From: JANPCX01 sp031431125
Lineage (GTDB): Bacteria; Pseudomonadota; Gammaproteobacteria; Burkholderiales; Burkholderiaceae_C
Direction of reading: 5' to 3'
DNA: 64,000 nt
Assembly: GCA_031431125.1 (NCBI GenBank)
Contig: JANPCX010000008.1
Span: forward strand, 1-64,000
The translations under genes were made by a program, and so were the position numbers. Positions 1-6,891 of this stretch are shown piece after piece; positions within the stretch are counted from its first letter, which is position 1; the number at the start of each line of letters is the position of its first letter. The notes under the pieces were generated by a model. The model did no database searches and was not told where the DNA came from. It was given only the letters and a program-made list of their open reading frames with translations.

Positions 1-49
1 CGAAACATGAAAACGTGTACTCGACCCAATGGCGGCGTTGCAAATCCTC

Positions 50-67
50 GCGATACCTCGGTATCGC
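50..67. repeat. perfect inverted repeat, 8-bp arms
   Basis: GCGATACC (50-57), a 2-base spacer and GGTATCGC (60-67) form a perfect inverted repeat. Weaker matching continues outward (CAAATCC on the left, GGTTTG on the right). It looks like a dispersed intergenic repeat or the end of a mobile sequence, but I cannot name a family. Confidence 0.5.
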
Positions 68-426
68 TGCGGTTTGCGCCTTGCCCTTGGGCCGACTCCA
101 CTACTTTCATTTGTTCCGTTATTTCTGAGTCGCAGTACTAGCAACCCAAGCTGCCGCCGTTGCAACCCACCGGCGATACGCGCACGGCCAAGTAGTGGGC
201 ACGCATTGGGCCAGGTGCATGTGGGGGCTGCTCAGATCGTCAAGCATCGTGTGCCCAACCGTTGAGACCACCAACGGCATGGGCAGCCAGGACAAGGCGC
301 CTGCGATAGACGACCATGTGTCGGCTTGTCGCTCGCCGTGGAAGCACCGGTTTGGGAGAGAAGCACGGTTACCCTCAAACCTACCCTCGGCCACCATGGG
401 ATCACATTGGACGTGCCCAAAGAAAA

Positions 427-459
427 ATGCCCCTAGAGCGTTTACTTCTCTAGAGGCAT
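427..459 (-). terminator. intrinsic terminator, probably the original ssrA terminator
   Basis: ATGCCCCTAGAG (427-438) and CTCTAGAGGCAT (448-459) pair over 12 bp with one mismatch. Read on the minus strand the hairpin is followed by TTTTTCTTT, so it ends leftward transcripts. It lies about 20 bases left of the sequence that resembles the ssrA 3' end (482-494). Before the element integrated, this terminator would have sat just downstream of ssrA. Confidence 0.7.
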
Positions 460-481
460 CGGTCTTTATCGGACTATTTAC

Positions 482-494
482 TGGTGGGCTGGCG
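482..494. other. candidate left attachment core
   Basis: TGGTGGGCTGGCG at 482-494 matches the ssrA 3' end (TGGTGGAGCTGGCG at 12276-12289) except for one missing A, and ATCGAA follows in both (498-503 and 12292-12297). Next to it lie the arm repeats and the displaced terminator. The imperfect identity leaves the exact crossover open. Confidence 0.5.
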
Positions 495-540
495 TCTATC
501 GAATCTCTAGGATTCATGCGGGTTGCAGACCACTCCACTG

Positions 541-565
541 AAAAGTTACTTCAAAAGTTACTGCA
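541..565 (+). repeat. left integrase arm-type repeats
   Basis: AAAAGTTACTT (541-551) and AAAAGTTACTGCA (553-565) are direct repeats. The same motif occurs three times at the opposite end of the element (12141-12194) in the same orientation. Paired repeats inside both ends are what arm-binding sites of a tyrosine recombinase look like. Confidence 0.6.
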
Positions 566-856
566 TCACCGCGCCGTGACTCCCTGTTTTTGGTCTTCGG
601 CATCACCATTGGACTCGGGCGCATCGTCGGCTTCAGTGGCCACCGTGCCAGGCACCTTGCGCACGGCGACGAACTCGTTTTGCAGACGCTGGATGGCCAG
701 CATGGCCCGCAGGTATTCACCCACCCACAGCGGAATCGCCACGGCCCCCTTGCGCCAGCGCCACACGGTGTTGGGCACCAGGCCAACGCGGTGGCAAAAG
801 TCGGTGCCCTTCCAGGCGAGGGCAGCTAAGGCATCGTCGAATTCTTGGGGTGTCAT
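566..856 (-). CDS. small helix-turn-helix DNA-binding protein
   Basis: A 96-residue protein. Residues 1-60 resemble a Cro/CI-type helix-turn-helix: an N-terminal helix (TPQEFDDALAAL), then FCHRVGLVPNTVWRWRKG with the Arg-Trp-Arg-Lys pattern of a recognition helix, then a third helix (LWVGEYLRAMLAIQRL). The C-terminal 30 residues are acidic and probably disordered. An AAGGA sequence lies upstream of the ATG. It is the leftmost gene of the element, beyond the iteron cluster, facing the attachment site, and may control the origin or excision. No specific family name is justified. The ATG start is supported by the ribosome-binding site and by the lack of in-frame alternatives nearby. Confidence 0.7.
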   Translation of the reverse strand: MTPQEFDDALAALAWKGTDFCHRVGLVPNTVWRWRKGAVAIPLWVGEYLRAMLAIQRLQNEFVAVRKVPGTVATEADDAPESNGDAEDQKQGVTAR

Positions 857-915
857 GGCGGTGGTGTCCTTGAACGGGTGAAGTACGCTGCTCGCAGCGT
901 ATCACATTGATTTTT

Positions 916-942
916 GTAGATCAAATAATGCTTTTTATCTAC
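916..942. promoter_or_regulatory. GTAGAT / ATCTAC inverted pair
   Basis: GTAGAT at 916-921 and ATCTAC at 937-942 face each other across an AT-rich 15-base spacer, 60 bases upstream of the small HTH gene (start 856). Further copies lie at 1088-1093, 1309-1325, 1419-1424 and 10415-10420, so this is a repeated motif of the element and a plausible operator. Confidence 0.4.
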
Positions 943-1105
943 TTTCAGTTTACATAACGCCCGTTGTCGTGCGTCGGCGTTCGTGGTTGTCCACACCCCC
1001 TATCGGTCGCCAGGCCGCATGAATGCTGGCTTTGCGGGTGGTGCTGTATTTTTGAGCAATTCTAACCCCCGCCTCATTCTGCATTTTGTAGATTTCACGC
1101 GGAAG

Positions 1106-1114
1106 TTATCCACA
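1106..1114 (+). promoter_or_regulatory. DnaA box
   Basis: TTATCCACA matches the consensus DnaA box TTATNCACA exactly. It lies 62 bases from the first iteron and is followed by the AT-rich stretch 1115-1142. Confidence 0.5.
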
Positions 1115-1175
1115 ATTCAAATTAGATCGAATTTACTGTTTTTGCCGCTTGCCTTTCCCCTCAGGCAAAAATCGA

Positions 1176-1284
1176 CCGGGACAGTCGGGACACCGGGACA
1201 CAATCGGATAACCCGCATGAATACTGGGTTTTTGCTGTCCCGGTCGGTTTGAAAGCTGTCCCAGTCAACCTCAAAACCGGGACA
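1176..1284. repeat. iteron cluster 1 (CCGGGACA)
   Basis: CCGGGACA at 1176-1183, TCGGGACA at 1185-1192 and CCGGGACA at 1193-1200 form a tight direct array. TGTCCCGG at 1236-1243, TGTCCCAG at 1257-1264 and CCGGGACA at 1277-1284 follow in mixed orientation. The same octamer forms a second cluster at 10425-10560. Two separated clusters recall the ori and crr sites bound by the P4 alpha protein, although the P4 repeat sequence is different. Confidence 0.7.
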
Positions 1285-1308
1285 GTTATTTGTAACATTG
1301 CCGATGTT

Positions 1309-1325
1309 ATCTACTCTAAGTAGAT
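1309..1325. promoter_or_regulatory. perfect palindrome, candidate operator
   Basis: ATCTACT-CTA-AGTAGAT is a perfect inverted repeat with 7-bp arms and a 3-base centre. It contains the GTAGAT motif repeated across this region and lies just beyond the last iteron of cluster 1. A dimeric repressor encoded by the element is the simplest candidate binder. Confidence 0.5.
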
Positions 1326-1480
1326 CGTTCTTGCAGGAATAGAAAAACAACAAAATTCAAAAGCAGCCCGCTCAAAGAGCCGGACAGCCAATTTGACCTT
1401 GCGTGAAGTTTGATGAATGTAGATTTATGCCTAGAAGCTTTACCCAGCTTCGCACGCCTGCACCCGGCATAACTTTTCAG

Positions 1481-1699
1481 TCAGGGCAAGTTGATCCCAG
1501 CCGCACGCAGCGTGCTTAACCGCCAGCCCACCGTTTTCAGTGACAGCGCTACGTCGGGTTTTGGCAGCTTACCCGCCTTGCGCAAGCGACGCACCGTCTC
1601 GCTGCTGCGGCCAAGGATTTTGGGCAGCTCGGACAAGCGAATCACATAGTCCATGGGCATGTCAGATGCAGCTTGGCCTGTAGTCAATGCGTCGTTCAT
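1481..1699 (-). CDS. AlpA-like winged-helix regulator
   Basis: A 72-residue protein. Residues 18-60 fit the AlpA/MerR-like excisionase fold: VIRLSELPKILGRSSETVRRLRKAGKLPKP has the LSEL start, the SxxTVRRLRKAGKLP turn and recognition helix, and a following GWRLSTLRAAGI helix where family members usually have W-x-x-x-E/D-I. It lies 85 bases downstream of the primase gene on the same strand and borders the candidate origin. Family members regulate integrase expression or assist excision in P4-like elements. Which of these applies is not visible. It is one of three such genes in the element (also 7843-8127 and 8533-8778). Confidence 0.75.
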   Translation of the reverse strand: MNDALTTGQAASDMPMDYVIRLSELPKILGRSSETVRRLRKAGKLPKPDVALSLKTVGWRLSTLRAAGINLP

Positions 1700-1784
1700 A
1701 TTTCAGCTCCACTACTGAAACGCCAGGGCGGGCCTGCTGGCGTTTTATTGTTGATGGTTCAACCGAGAATGGGCCAACCAACCG

Positions 1785-4736
1785 TCATACATCAATCGAA
1801 AGAATGTTGGCCTTGATGTGATACAGCGATTGCTTGCCAATTGTCGGGACACGGTACGCCTTGGTTTGCCGGTCAGCATCGTGAATCAACAAGTCGTGGT
1901 CTTTGAGCACCCGCACCACAAAGGCAGGATCGAAGCCTTTGCAAAGATCGGTCTTGAAAGCCTCCACCGATATCAGGTACTCCGTCACAGCCATGGCGGC
2001 GGATGTTTTTTCAGGTGGCGCACGGTCGTCTGAATACTCCTGCGCTGAATCAAACTTGACCGGCTCGCCGTCTTCGTCCACCAAACGCCTGTAGCCGCAG
2101 CGCATGGGTGTGTTGGCCTTCTTGGCATCGGGAATCCTGTGCCACAGCGTCAAATTGGCTTCGCCATGCTTCTCGATCCAGTAGCGCACCTGACGCAGCG
2201 CCTGGGTGCGCTCGCTGGCCCCCAAGCCCCCTGAGCGCGTGCGTATCCAAGCGTCAAAGCACACCTTGGCAGCCCTTGAAGCCTCACCCTCGGGCCAACC
2301 CGTGAGGCCTGCTGTGGTGGCCATCTCACCAGCCACGGCAATCAAAGCAAAGCGCCGCGCACCACGCTTGACTTGGCCGCCCGCGCCTTCGAGTTTGAGT
2401 GAGCCCTCAAATGCTTCAATACCGTCCCGCACACGTGCGGCCAAGCCCTCGGTGTTTTTCACCAACCAGCGCAGCCACTCATGGCCTGCCCAGCCGTAGC
2501 AGGTGGCCGCACGCTGCTTCACTGCCACTGAGAATTCATGCCCGGTGGGGAAACTGTGCAGTGTTTCAAGCGTTGATCCCGGTGACAACTCCGCAGGGAT
2601 CGGTATCAATCGCACCTCTTGCCCGCCGCGCATGGTTTTGCCAGCGGTTTCCATGTGCTGCGCCAGCGTCAGCTCACCGCTGCTGAAGAAGAGCAAGCGC
2701 CAGGTGGGCTTGTGGCGAAGCCCACCCGATGCCTTGCCGCGCACTTTGCCCACACCGTCTGCCAGCATGTAGGCAATCAGCCCAGCTTCTTGCGGATCGG
2801 TTTGCCCCAGTTCATCCAGGAACATGGTGCAGTCGTTGTGCTGTTCGGCTTGAAACTCCAAACCATTGCCCGTGGCCCGCCACTTTTGCATGTAGCTTTC
2901 GGGGTCGTTCTCTGACCCCTTGCCCCACACGCTGGTACCGATCAAGAGGCCGGTGGTCTTGCCAATGGAGGTGTCGCCGAAGTAGTGCATACCGCCACCA
3001 CTGGTGCCCGGTGCCCAGGCCAGCAAAGGGCCTGCAAACGCGCCCGCCGTAGCGAATGCAAGCCGTGAATTGCCGACGCACAGACTGGCCAGCGATGACT
3101 TCCACGCCTCCAGCGTGCCGCGTTGGCTGAAGTTGGCATCAATGCCAGCCTCAGAGCAAAAAACCACATTCTCCGCCTCGGCATCTGCGATGAGGGTTTC
3201 GGTGGGCAACACATAGGCACGTCCACACCAGCCCACACGCGATACATGCCGCACCATCTCAGTGGGCTTGCGGCTTTGCAGATATTCGGTCAGCCACTTG
3301 CGGCGGTTCATGTCGGCGGGGCACATGAAGGCCTGGCCAAATAGTTCGTTCCTGTACGAAGTACCATCGCCCGACAACATCGCCAGTGGCATCAACCACC
3401 GCCGCGTCTTGCCAAATAAGGTTTCAAACTCCAGCATCAGTGAAGCATGCGTGTCGTGCATGTTGCGAGCCAGGGCAACCACACGGAGTGAGTCGCACAC
3501 CTTGCGTGGTGAGCCCCCTTCATCGCCCGGCGGGGTGTACCAAACACCCCCATCATCAACCGTGAAGGGGTCGCGGTAGCGGGTGCGGTTTTTGTCTTCA
3601 GCATCGTCGCTTGCTGGCTTGTGCTTTACCTGCACCTTCTCGCCCGCCTTGCCTTGCCCCTTCGGTATCGACGGCGCGGTCAATGCAGCGGCCACCAGCT
3701 CGCGCACTGCTTCGGGGGCCAGGTCGTTGAAGTCGGTGTTGGCATCGGGTGGGCCATTGGGGAAGACAACGCCCGAAGGGCCGATGTCGGTGAGCGCTGC
3801 ACGGGCAGCAGCGGTGGCTTTGACGCGGCCCGGGTTGGTGCCGGTGCGCTTTTCTGTAGCCCCATCATCATCGCCGCAAACCAGCAAGAGCTTGGTGGGG
3901 TAAAGCTGGCGCAAGGCCTTGGTCACATGCACCAGGTTGCCCGCATCCCAGCACACGCCCACGGGGTGGCCAGTGGCCTCAAACAGACTGGCGGCGGTGG
4001 CATACCCTTCGGCCAACAACAGGGGCAAGGCTTCGCTGATGGTGCCAATCAAATGCCACATGCCCGTCTTGCGGCCACCCGACAGGAATCGCTTGTCAGT
4101 GCCTCCATCAGAGGGCTTCTCGGGTGCGATGCGCTGAACGTTTTGCATCACACCTTGCCCAGGCGGGGCAACCGCCACCATGGGCACCAGCAGAGTGCCA
4201 TCTTGCAGGTAGCGCACGCCATGGCCTTTCACGCGCTTGCGCACCAGATAGGGCGACTGGCCCGATTCGCTGGCTTCCTGCCACAGCTTGGCCGCTTCAC
4301 GGGCCGCTTGGTCTGCTCGCTGCGAATAGGTGGCTTCCTCGGCCTCGCGCTGCTTGCGTTTTTTCTCGGCCAGCCGCTGCGCCTGAAGCAGCGCCGCAGG
4401 GTCGGGGGATTTTGCTGGCTCGGTGCCCTCGGAGAACTTGAAACCGTGATCTTTGGCAACGCCAAACAAGGTGCCGATGGTGGTGGCCCCGCCTGCCTTG
4501 ATGCTGCGCCAGGTGTCGCGGGCGTTGCGTTCGTTGTAGCTTTCGCCTCGGGCGCTCCAGTCGTTCCACAGGTCAAAGCCTGCATCGCCTGAATACTCCG
4601 ACTTGATGGCCATGCCCAACCGCGCCCAATCGGTTCGATCCAGGTCGGGGGGAATACATGCCAGTGCATCGCGGATCAACTCGGGGGTGATCGTGCGTTG
4701 CACTGGCGTGTTGGAGCGGGCGGGCTTTTTGGGCAT
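1785..4736 (-). CDS. primase / DUF927 helicase-like replication protein
   Basis: A 983-residue multidomain protein that I infer to be the replication initiator. From the N-terminus: a PriCT-2-like helical domain (about 10-110, with WARLGMAIKSEY and FDLWNDWSARG); a charged linker; a Toprim domain of the primase type (about 165-350, AEGYATA with Glu243 and GDDDG with Asp289-291); then a DUF927 ATPase domain (from about 390). The ATPase has Walker A GDTSIGKT (587-594) and a Walker B-like FLDELG (Asp641, Glu642). This parallels the P4 alpha protein in combining primase and ATPase, with different domain families. The start is placed at 4736 because the 37 residues of the longer frame (to 4847) overlap the preceding gene and look unrelated; no strong ribosome-binding site is seen at either start. 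The likely targets are the two CCGGGACA clusters. Confidence 0.85.
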   Translation of the reverse strand: MPKKPARSNTPVQRTITPELIRDALACIPPDLDRTDWARLGMAIKSEYSGDAGFDLWNDWSARGESYNERNARDTWRSIKAGGATTIGTLFGVAKDHGFKFSEGTEPAKSPDPAALLQAQRLAEKKRKQREAEEATYSQRADQAAREAAKLWQEASESGQSPYLVRKRVKGHGVRYLQDGTLLVPMVAVAPPGQGVMQNVQRIAPEKPSDGGTDKRFLSGGRKTGMWHLIGTISEALPLLLAEGYATAASLFEATGHPVGVCWDAGNLVHVTKALRQLYPTKLLLVCGDDDGATEKRTGTNPGRVKATAAARAALTDIGPSGVVFPNGPPDANTDFNDLAPEAVRELVAAALTAPSIPKGQGKAGEKVQVKHKPASDDAEDKNRTRYRDPFTVDDGGVWYTPPGDEGGSPRKVCDSLRVVALARNMHDTHASLMLEFETLFGKTRRWLMPLAMLSGDGTSYRNELFGQAFMCPADMNRRKWLTEYLQSRKPTEMVRHVSRVGWCGRAYVLPTETLIADAEAENVVFCSEAGIDANFSQRGTLEAWKSSLASLCVGNSRLAFATAGAFAGPLLAWAPGTSGGGMHYFGDTSIGKTTGLLIGTSVWGKGSENDPESYMQKWRATGNGLEFQAEQHNDCTMFLDELGQTDPQEAGLIAYMLADGVGKVRGKASGGLRHKPTWRLLFFSSGELTLAQHMETAGKTMRGGQEVRLIPIPAELSPGSTLETLHSFPTGHEFSVAVKQRAATCYGWAGHEWLRWLVKNTEGLAARVRDGIEAFEGSLKLEGAGGQVKRGARRFALIAVAGEMATTAGLTGWPEGEASRAAKVCFDAWIRTRSGGLGASERTQALRQVRYWIEKHGEANLTLWHRIPDAKKANTPMRCGYRRLVDEDGEPVKFDSAQEYSDDRAPPEKTSAAMAVTEYLISVEAFKTDLCKGFDPAFVVRVLKDHDLLIHDADRQTKAYRVPTIGKQSLYHIKANILSIDV

Positions 4737-4770
4737 GGGTTGGGTCAGGTAGGCGTCAGGCGTTAAGGGG

Positions 4771-5115
4771 TTAAACCAAAGGTGACAAGCCTTCGTTGTC
4801 GGTATCAAAGCGATGGCCCACCATGTGGGCTTCAATCTCGGGCGCACCGTCCAGCAACTTCACGATGGCGCACAACAGCACGTCCTCATGGCGGCCTTCG
4901 GCCAAGCTCGTGGCCCGCAAGCCCTCCATGGCTTCACGCAGTGCCTCCTTGGTGTCAGCGTGTGTGCCGGTTAGGTGATTGCCCATGCTGCGCAGCCTTT
5001 CGCGGTTCGCGGTGTTGGGGCCGGTCAAGGCATGCACCAAGGCGGCGAGTTTTCTGGCCAACATGAGGTTGTCGGGGACGGAAGTGGATTCAGCGTCGAT
5101 GGTCGTGGTGTTCAT
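4771..5115 (-). CDS. hypothetical small protein of the element operon
   Basis: A 114-residue, mostly helical acidic protein with no family that I recognise. Visible features are a helical segment LMLARKLAALVHALTG, a polar middle with HLTGTHADTKEALREAMEGL, and a C-terminal part with LLCAIVKLLDGAPEIEAHMVG. It lies directly upstream of the primase gene on the same strand (34-base gap to the proposed primase start), so it is probably co-transcribed. The helical character recalls the tiny genes at 5764-6891. Confidence 0.6.
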   Translation of the reverse strand: MNTTTIDAESTSVPDNLMLARKLAALVHALTGPNTANRERLRSMGNHLTGTHADTKEALREAMEGLRATSLAEGRHEDVLLCAIVKLLDGAPEIEAHMVGHRFDTDNEGLSPLV

Positions 5116-5227
5116 GGTTCATGACTCCAGGTAAGGTTCATCATCAAAAAAGGCGCGGGGGCGCTCCATGGCCGGGGCTTCGTGGGCATGGATGGTGTTG
5201 AGGATTGAGCCGCCGCTCAGTAAAAAA

Positions 5228-5238
5228 ATGCGTTGCAT
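5228..5238. promoter_or_regulatory. small palindrome upstream of hicB
   Basis: ATGC-GTT-GCAT lies about 95 bases upstream of hicB. HicB antitoxins repress their own operons through palindromic sites, so this is a possible operator. It is short and weak evidence by itself. Confidence 0.25.
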
Positions 5239-5268
5239 TACCCTTAAAAAAACAACAGAAGTGTTTAG

Positions 5269-5322
5269 CATTGGGCGCATGAACTCGAAGCCGAGATCAA
5301 GCGTCAACTCGGATTGAAATGA
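5269..5322 (+). pseudogene. hicA: relic of the HicA toxin C-terminus
   Basis: The frame that ends at the TGA at 5320-5322 encodes ELEAEIKRQLGLK after CAT-TGG-GCG-CAT. This matches the usual end of HicA toxins (HP..E/K-hydrophobic..I-x-K-QLGL). The frame is closed upstream by TAG at 5266-5268 and has no start codon, so only about 17 codons remain. It lies 9 bases upstream of hicB on the same strand, exactly where an intact hicA would end. I infer a decayed toxin gene next to a surviving antitoxin. Confidence 0.5.
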
Positions 5323-5331
5323 GGCCGCCCC

Positions 5332-5748
5332 ATGTTTGACTACCCCGTGACCCTGACCCCTGACGGCGAAACCGTGCAGGTGACCTTCACCGATGTGCCC
5401 GAGGCGCTGACCTTTGGTGCCGATGAAGACGAAGCGCTGCTGCACGCTGTCGATGCCCTGGAAACGGCGCTGTCGTTTTATGTGGAGTCGCGCAAGCCTC
5501 TGCCTGTGGCTAGCAAGGCCAAACGCGGGCAGCGCACCGTGCGCCCATCGGCCTTGGAAGGTGCCAAGCTGGGCGTGTACCAAGCCATGACGGAGCAAGG
5601 CATCAAGAAGGCGGAGCTGGCCCGTCGCCTGGGTTGGCACATGCCACAGGTTGACCGGTTGTTTGACCTGCGCCATGCGTCCAGGCTCGACCAGATTGAA
5701 GCTGCGGCCCGCGTGCTTGGCAGGCATCTTGAGGTGCGAATCGCTTGA
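5332..5748 (+). CDS. hicB: HicB-family antitoxin, apparently without toxin
   Basis: A 138-residue protein. Residues 1-65 form the HicB partial RNase H-like fold: FDYPVTLTPDG...VTFTDVPEALTFGADEDEALLHAVDALETALSFYVE. Residues 80-138 form a helix-turn-helix: GAKLGVYQAMTEQGIKKAELARRLGWHMPQVDRLFD, which would bind the operator and often the toxin promoter. It is the only gene on the plus strand inside a long minus-strand operon (7253 down to 1481), which marks a later insertion. HicB normally neutralises the mRNA-cleaving toxin HicA; only a C-terminal hicA relic is visible upstream. It may now act as a DNA-binding regulator or as an anti-toxin against a HicA elsewhere. Confidence 0.85.
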   Translation: MFDYPVTLTPDGETVQVTFTDVPEALTFGADEDEALLHAVDALETALSFYVESRKPLPVASKAKRGQRTVRPSALEGAKLGVYQAMTEQGIKKAELARRLGWHMPQVDRLFDLRHASRLDQIEAAARVLGRHLEVRIA

Positions 5749-5763
5749 AGTGTTCATCATGGT

Positions 5764-5994
5764 TCACGCTCCAGGTTGAACGGCTTCAACGGGTGGGGAA
5801 GGCGTGTGCAGATACCCCCGCAGTTCTTCGCAACGGTTGATGGCTTCCAGCAGCCCACGCTCTATCAGCGGCATGGGACTGTGGGCGTCGTCGCTCAGGT
5901 GCATCACAATAAAGTGGACGGCATCGGTCAGTTCTGCCAACAGGTCACCCAACTCTTTGACGGATTGCGCAGCTGAAGTGGCAGGATGATTCAT
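5764..5994 (-). CDS. tiny helical protein, last in an ATGA-coupled series
   Basis: A 76-residue protein with a helical core SVKELGDLLAELTDAVHFIVMHLSD and a second helix LIERGLLEAINRCEELRGYL. Its ATG overlaps the stop of the preceding gene as ATGA (5991-5994), so translation is probably coupled. It shares with its three upstream neighbours a small size, helical content and spaced hydrophobic residues, and may be a distant paralogue. I recognise no family. Confidence 0.6.
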   Translation of the reverse strand: MNHPATSAAQSVKELGDLLAELTDAVHFIVMHLSDDAHSPMPLIERGLLEAINRCEELRGYLHTPSPPVEAVQPGA

Positions 5995-6296
5995 GTGGAC
6001 ACCTCACCGCTGTTAGCTGTAGTTGAATTGGCTTTTGGATCGTCAGAGCCACCATCTCGCTGGCGTGAATCCACCTCAGCAACAGCGAGATTCGCGCTAT
6101 CGACCAGAAGCAAACACCGCCTGCAAATCCGTGCAGCGCGGTCACTGGCGACGAATTCCATATTCCCCAGGGTTTCCAGTTCAGTGACATAGGAACCCAG
6201 GGCGCTTAACAGCGCACAAGCCTCGTACAGCGCTTCCTGCACATTGCCGAGGATGTTTGAACCCTCGGTGTGGAGTATTTTGATTGCCGTGTTCAT
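5991..6296 (-). CDS. tiny helical protein, ATGA-coupled
   Basis: A 101-residue protein. The first two thirds are helical (NILGNVQEALYEACALLSALGSY, then MEFVASDRAARICRRCLLLV, with a Cys-rich RICRRC pair). The last 25 residues are polar and disordered-looking. It overlaps both neighbours by ATGA (6293-6296 and 5991-5994). No family is recognised. Position and coupling suggest it acts with the neighbouring small proteins, perhaps as subunits of one complex or as host-directed factors; that is inference. Confidence 0.6.
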   Translation of the reverse strand: MNTAIKILHTEGSNILGNVQEALYEACALLSALGSYVTELETLGNMEFVASDRAARICRRCLLLVDSANLAVAEVDSRQRDGGSDDPKANSTTANSGEVST

Positions 6297-6538
6297 GCTG
6301 CGATTCCTTTTTTCAACGTGTTGAACTGAAGCTCAAGCTCTGCGACTTGAGCGAGCGCTCCGCGCAACACATCGGCGAAGAGGTGGTAAGGGTTGTCATT
6401 GGGGCTGGACTGATTGGCCAAGCAGTCAATCGCACTGCGCAGAAAAACCAGCGTGGGTTGAATGTCAGAAACGGTGTCTGCCATTTGATTGACCAATGCA
6501 GGCAAGTCATTGGCTTGTGTGTTCCCTGCTTCGCTCAT
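6293..6538 (-). CDS. tiny helical protein, ATGA-coupled
   Basis: An 81-residue protein with two predicted helices: LPALVNQMADTVSDIQPTLV and LFADVLRGALAQVAELELQF. Start and stop overlap the neighbours by four bases (6535-6538 and 6293-6296). It is similar in size and style to the adjacent genes but not identifiable as a named family. Confidence 0.6.
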   Translation of the reverse strand: MSEAGNTQANDLPALVNQMADTVSDIQPTLVFLRSAIDCLANQSSPNDNPYHLFADVLRGALAQVAELELQFNTLKKGIAA

Positions 6539-6891
6539 ACGGCACCGCCTTCCGTGCGGACCGATTCACGCCAGACACGCCAGGCCATACCGCGGCGCCT
6601 CTCTGCGTCAGTCAATGACGTGCAGCCTACCGATTCAGCCTCACAGCCAATGTCATTCATCAGTTGGCTCGCTCGATTGCTGATTGAGTCCAGCACGATG
6701 GCCATTTCATTTAAGTAGTGTGCATAGGTGTCGGGAGATTCAAAAGCCAGGCAGGCCATACGGGCCATCGCGGCAATCTCTCCAATGCCCTCATTGGCCA
6801 TGGCGTTGATGCCGTCCAAGGCGGCTCTGAGTTCGTCGCCACTGGGTGTCTTGCGGCCTGCAAGTTGCACGACGTCTTGGTGCGTTTTCAT
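6535..6891 (-). CDS. small helical protein, ATGA-coupled
   Basis: A 118-residue protein. The start is chosen at MKTHQDVVQLAG (6891), which overlaps the stop of the upstream gene as ATGA; the longer frame to 6936 begins with a Gly/His-rich stretch that is out of character. The central part is helical (DELRAALDGINAMANEGIGEI, then YLNEMAIVLDSISNRASQLM). The C-terminus is basic and contains two Cys residues around 80-90. No family is recognised. It is the second gene of the operon behind the antisense-RNA leader. Confidence 0.6.
   Translation of the reverse strand: MKTHQDVVQLAGRKTPSGDELRAALDGINAMANEGIGEIAAMARMACLAFESPDTYAHYLNEMAIVLDSISNRASQLMNDIGCEAESVGCTSLTDAERRRGMAWRVWRESVRTEGGAV

Larger units (their letters stand above)
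1..481. other. non-coding flank left of the element
   Basis: I see no credible gene here. Open frames on both strands lack recognisable protein features and run across hairpins. The stretch holds a perfect inverted repeat at 50-67 and a strong terminator hairpin at 427-459. Because the left attachment site of the ssrA element appears to begin at 482, this is probably the chromosome that originally followed ssrA, or an older element stacked in the same site. Confidence 0.5.
857..1480. other. non-coding candidate replication origin region
   Basis: About 620 bases without a credible gene. It contains six copies of CCGGGACA or a one-base variant (1176-1284), a perfect DnaA box TTATCCACA (1106-1114) and a weaker one TTGTCCACA (987-995). 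It also has AT-rich stretches on both sides and five or more GTAGAT/ATCTAC motifs, including a perfect palindrome at 1309-1325. The combination resembles a plasmid or P4-type origin. It lies downstream of the primase gene, which could supply the initiator. Confidence 0.6.

Noticed and set aside
119..881. Open frames on both strands (119-538 minus, 195-881 plus)
   Set aside because: They cross the terminator hairpin and att-like sequence and, in the case of the plus frame, lie opposite the HTH gene. Composition is not protein-like.
1844..1851. TCGGGACA at the end of the primase gene as an iteron
   Set aside because: A single imperfect copy in coding sequence, outside both clusters.
3621..4592. 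323-residue plus-strand frame inside the primase gene
   Set aside because: GC-rich shadow frame opposite a conserved multidomain protein.
5119..5760. 213-residue frame on the minus strand opposite hicB
   Set aside because: It is the mirror of the well-supported HicB coding sequence and has no recognisable features.
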